This document shows, piece by piece, positions 28,617 to 32,119 of a stretch of 32,119 nt of DNA. The notes beneath the pieces were generated by a model. The model ran no database searches. It had not been told where the DNA came from and worked only from the letters and a program-made list of their open reading frames with translations. The stretch's first letter is position 1. Each line of letters begins with the position of its first letter. Source of the DNA: Clostridia bacterium (GTDB taxonomy: Bacteria > Bacillota > Sulfobacillia > SLMV01); contig PWSR01000105.1 of the NCBI GenBank assembly GCA_003563985.1, forward strand, positions 1 to 32,119, read 5' to 3'. Made by a program: the position numbers and the translations under genes.

Positions 28617-29843
28617 ATGGATAAGGTAGTACTGGCATATTCCGGCGGATTGGACACCTCCGTGGCCATCAAATGGCTCGAGGAGAAATACGGGTTTGGC
28701 GTGATCGCCCTGGCCGCCGACGTAGGCGAGGGTAAGGATCTCGATGCCGTGAAGAAGAAGGCCCTGGACATCGGGGCCCTGGATTGCCACGTGGTGGATG
28801 TGCGAGAGGAGTTTGCGCGGGAGTACGCCTTCCCGGCGATGAAGGCCAACGCTCTCTACGAGGGACGCTATCCGTTATCCTCGGCGCTCTCCCGGCCCCT
28901 GATATCGAAGTTGCTGGTGGACTGCGCGGAGGCGGAAGGGGCCGTGGCCGTCGCCCACGGTTGTACCGGCAAGGGCAACGACCAGGTCCGTTTCGACGTT
29001 TCGGTCAAAGCCCTGAATCCCGGGATCGACGTGGTGGCCCCGGTTCGGGAGTGCCCCATGTCCCGTGAAGACGCCATCGCCTACGCGGCCAAGTGGAACA
29101 TCCCGGTCCCCGTGGGCAAGGAAAACCCCTTCAGCATCGATGAAAACCTCTGGGGGCGCAGCATCGAGTGCGGCGTCCTGGAGGATCCGTGGGTCGAGGC
29201 CCCCGCCGAGGCCTACGCCTGGACGCAGGATCCCGGGGAGACCCCCGCGGATGCCCAGTACGTGGAGATCGAATTCGTAAGCGGGCTTCCCGTGTCCGTG
29301 GACGGGGTGTCCATGTCCCCGGCCCACTTGATATCCCACCTCAATCACCTGGGTGGGCTGCACGGCGTAGGACGGATCGACCACGTGGAAAACCGCCTGG
29401 TCGGAATCAAGTCCCGGGAAATCTACGAGGCACCGGGCGCGGTGATGCTCCTGGAGGCACATCGCGACCTGGAGGACCTGACGCTGCCCCGGGAGCTCGG
29501 CCATTTTAAGAAGACCATCGAACCCAAGTACGCGGAACTGGTCTATTTCGGTCTTTGGTTCTCGCCGCTTCGGGACGCCCTGGATGCTTTCATCGATAGC
29601 TCGCAGCAACGGGTTTCGGGTACGGTACGGCTGAAGTTGCACCGGGGAACCTGTACGGCCGTCGGCCGGAAATCCGCCAATTCCCTCTACGATCTTTCCC
29701 TGGCCACCTACGGCGGGGACGATGCCTTTGACCACCGCGCCGCCGAGGGTTTCATCTCGGTTTGGGGACTTCCCACCGCGGTACACGCGGCCGTCGGCAA
29801 GAACAAGAAGAATCCCGCGGGTTACGAGAAGGCGGTGGACTGA
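28617..29843 (+). CDS. argG: Argininosuccinate synthase
   Basis: [45 protein letters not shown]. Confidence 0.97.
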   Translation: MDKVVLAYSGGLDTSVAIKWLEEKYGFGVIALAADVGEGKDLDAVKKKALDIGALDCHVVDVREEFAREYAFPAMKANALYEGRYPLSSALSRPLISKLLVDCAEAEGAVAVAHGCTGKGNDQVRFDVSVKALNPGIDVVAPVRECPMSREDAIAYAAKWNIPVPVGKENPFSIDENLWGRSIECGVLEDPWVEAPAEAYAWTQDPGETPADAQYVEIEFVSGLPVSVDGVSMSPAHLISHLNHLGGLHGVGRIDHVENRLVGIKSREIYEAPGAVMLLEAHRDLEDLTLPRELGHFKKTIEPKYAELVYFGLWFSPLRDALDAFIDSSQQRVSGTVRLKLHRGTCTAVGRKSANSLYDLSLATYGGDDAFDHRAAEGFISVWGLPTAVHAAVGKNKKNPAGYEKAVD

Positions 29844-29846
29844 TCG

Positions 29847-31247
29847 GTGTGCCCCGGGGATGGAGGACCCCTCTGGGGTGGTCGTTTCGGTGCCGGTGCC
29901 GGCGGGGATTCCCGGGATTTCACCGCGTCCATTTCCTTTGATGCCCGGCTATACCGGCAGGATATCCGGGGAAGCCGTGCCCACGCCCGGACCCTGGCCC
30001 GGGCCGGGGTACTCTCCGGCGAGGAGTTGGAGCGAATCCTGGCGGGCTTGGACGAGGTGGAGGCGGCACTCTCCGCCGGGGAAGCGGTCCTTGATTCGGC
30101 GCACGAAGACATTCACACCAACATCGAGGTGCTCCTATCCCGGCGGATCGGCCCCCTGGCGGGGAAACTGCACACGGGGCGCAGTCGCAACGACCAGGTG
30201 GCCACGGACATGCACCTGTTCGTCCGGGAAGAGATCGATGACGTACTCGGGGGGATCCGCCGCCTGCAGGCCGCCCTGGTGGACCTCGCATGCGACAACG
30301 TCGCCACGCTCCTTCCCGGGTATACGCATATGCAGCGGGCCCAACCGGTGTCCCTGGCGCATCACCTCATGGCGTACTTTTTCATGCTCCAACGGGACGT
30401 CGGTCGGTTCGTCGATTGCCGGTCCCGCGCCGACGTCAGCCCCCTGGGTGCCGCGGCCCTGGCGGGCTCGGGCTATCCACTGGATCGGGCGTTCGCCGCC
30501 GAGCAATTGGATTTTTCCGGGATCTACGAAAACGCCATGGATGCCGTCTCCGATCGGGATTTCGTGCTGGAGTTTCTCGCTGCCGCCTCCGTCGCGATGA
30601 TGCATCTCAGCCGGCTGGCGGAGGAACTGGTCCTCTGGTCGACCTCCGAGTTCGGGTTCCTGCGCCTGGGCGAGGGGTATTCTACCGGATCCAGCATCAT
30701 GCCCCAGAAGCGCAACCCGGACTCCGCGGAGTTGATCCGCGGGAAGACGGGTCGCGTCTACGGCGACTTGATGGGACTGCTCGCGGTAATGAAGGGCCTA
30801 CCCCTGGCCTACAACAGCGACATGCAGGAGGACAAGGAATACCTCTTCGATGCCACGGATACCCTAAAGGCCTGCCTGGATATCGCCGCCGGCATCGTCG
30901 CCTCCTTGGAGGTCCGTTCACAACGCATGGTGGCGGCCACCGCCGAGGGGTTCCTCGGGGCGACGGATGCCGCCGACTACCTGGTGAGGAAGGGTCTTCC
31001 ATTCCGGGAGGCGCACCGCATCGTGGGCGAGATCGTGGGGCACTGCGAGGGGGAGGGGAAGGACCTCTCGGATTTGTCGGCCGGGGACTGGAGTGCCTTC
31101 TCGGGGCATTTCGACCCGGATGTGACCGAGGCGGTTACGCCCTCGGGTAGCGTGTCCGCTCGAGACGTGCCCGGTGGAACCGCCCCCGATCGGGTCATCG
31201 CACAATTGGCCGAGGCCCGGGGGATCCTGCAGGATGTCCCGTATTGA
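29847..31247 (+). CDS. argH: Argininosuccinate lyase
   Basis: LWGGRF, LHTGRSRNDQVATD, GYTHMQRAQPVSLAHH, GSSIMPQKRNPDSAELIRGKTGRV. Confidence 0.96.
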   Translation: MCPGDGGPLWGGRFGAGAGGDSRDFTASISFDARLYRQDIRGSRAHARTLARAGVLSGEELERILAGLDEVEAALSAGEAVLDSAHEDIHTNIEVLLSRRIGPLAGKLHTGRSRNDQVATDMHLFVREEIDDVLGGIRRLQAALVDLACDNVATLLPGYTHMQRAQPVSLAHHLMAYFFMLQRDVGRFVDCRSRADVSPLGAAALAGSGYPLDRAFAAEQLDFSGIYENAMDAVSDRDFVLEFLAAASVAMMHLSRLAEELVLWSTSEFGFLRLGEGYSTGSSIMPQKRNPDSAELIRGKTGRVYGDLMGLLAVMKGLPLAYNSDMQEDKEYLFDATDTLKACLDIAAGIVASLEVRSQRMVAATAEGFLGATDAADYLVRKGLPFREAHRIVGEIVGHCEGEGKDLSDLSAGDWSAFSGHFDPDVTEAVTPSGSVSARDVPGGTAPDRVIAQLAEARGILQDVPY

Positions 31248-31283
31248 TCCTTTCGTCGTCGCAGCGATGGAATGACGGGAACG

Positions 31284-31313
31284 AGGGGCGATCTCCGGAT
31301 CGCCCCTTTTTTC
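31284..31313 (+). terminator. Rho-independent terminator of argGH
   Basis: AGGGGCGATC-TCCG-GATCGCCCCT then T-run. Confidence 0.9.
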
Positions 31314-31382
31314 TTGCGGTCTACCCTGCAGGTGTTTCCCGGTTCGCAGATGGGCAAGGTAGTAATAGAGAGGGATGGAGGG

Positions 31383-32119
31383 ATGAGCTTGGAAGCCAAG
31401 TCTCTGGAAGAAGGTCTCAGGGAACGCGTTGACCCGGGTTTTTGCCTGGTCGACAATCGTCAACTGCCCGTACCCTTTAGCCAACCTCGCGTCCCCACGT
31501 CGGACGCCCGGATCGCGCTGATCTCCTCCGGTGGGTTTCATCACCGAGAAGATCCCCCCTTCGATACCGAGGATCCCCTGGGGGACCCCAGCTACCGGGT
31601 GATCCCCCGGGGATCGACGCGGGAGGACCTGGGTATCGCCCACACCCACTACGACCACAGTTACGTGGATGCCGATCTCAATTGCGCCCTTCCCCTGGAG
31701 CATATCGAGACCCTGGTCGAGCGGGGTGCCATCGGGGAGAGTGCACCTCGCCACCTGAGCTTTATGGGATACTGCCTCAGGACGGCGGAACTGGCGGAGG
31801 AGAATGCCCGCGAGGCCGGTGAATTGCTCGCCGCCGACGCGGTGGACGCGGCGATCCTCGCCCCCACCTGACCGCTGTGCAATCAATCCGTGGGATTGAT
31901 CGCACGCGTACTGGAAGACCTCGGTATACCGACCGTAACCATCAGTCTATTCCCCGAGGTGACGGCGAGGGCAGCACCGCCCCGGACCGTAGAGGTTGCC
32001 TTCCCCTTCGGCGCTCCCTTCGGGGACCCCGGGAATTCCGACCTGCAAGTGGCGGTCCTCCGCTCCTGCCTTGAGTTGTTGGACGAGGCGAAAGAAGGGG
32101 GAACCGTGAAGCGTCCGGA
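31383..32119 (+). CDS. Glycine/sarcosine/betaine/D-proline reductase selenoprotein B family (GrdB/PrdB-like), TGA 31869-31871 read as selenocysteine; 3' end outside window
   Basis: Upstream: ISSGGFHHREDPPF, GDPSYRVIPRG, AHTHYDHSYVDADLNCALPLEHIETLVERGAIG, SFMGYC, VDAAILAPT; then U-PLCNQSVGLIARVLEDLGIPTVTISLFPEVTARAAPPRTVEVAFPFGAPFGDPGNSDLQVAVLRSCLELLDEAKEGGTVKRP in the same frame to the window end. Confidence 0.85.
31877..31905 (+). promoter_or_regulatory. Candidate bacterial SECIS hairpin
   Basis: GTGCAATCAATCC-GTG-GGATTGATCGCAC, 12 of 13 pairs (one A.C mismatch), starting 5 nt after the TGA, apical loop GTG 18 nt after the TGA. Confidence 0.65.

Noticed and set aside
28496-28849. N-terminal extension of pxpA
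   Set aside because: Crosses the argG promoter and 5' end; PxpA homology begins at LDLNSDLGESFG near 28490.
31869-31871. Treating the TGA as a true stop or pseudogene-causing nonsense mutation
   Set aside because: Downstream frame is open with family-consistent sequence, the codon lies in a UxxC redox position, and a hairpin follows at suitable distance.

Overview
GC-rich bacterial window, probably from an anaerobe, dense with genes and free of recognisable rRNA/tRNA genes, IS elements or CRISPR arrays. Left part: 3' part of ligA, a class III (HemL-like) aminotransferase, CapA-like protein, TldE/TldD pair, gmk, an MBL-fold hydrolase, and an arsR-ABC exporter operon followed by a decayed second copy of that operon. 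Centre: a 2-Cys-type peroxiredoxin plus a 40-aa stand-alone desulforedoxin missed by the ORF track, then an operon of six amidohydrolase-superfamily genes (four tandem paralogs plus two AtzA/SAH-deaminase-like), a DUF1445 D-glutamate-cyclase-like gene and mscS. Right part: a 5-oxoproline (pyroglutamate) locus (pcp, DUF979/DUF969 transporter pair, GGCT-like gene, fused pxpBC, pxpA), then argG-argH. The last gene is a GrdB/PrdB-family gene whose in-frame TGA (31869-31871) very likely encodes selenocysteine: the frame continues with PLCNQSVGLIARVLEDLGIPTV to the window end, and a 12/13-bp hairpin lies just after the TGA. Strongest findings: this selenoprotein and its SECIS-like hairpin, the amidohydrolase array beside the 5-oxoproline locus, the fossil duplicate ArsR/ABC operon, and the mini desulforedoxin. 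All family calls come from motif recognition by eye; no searches were run.
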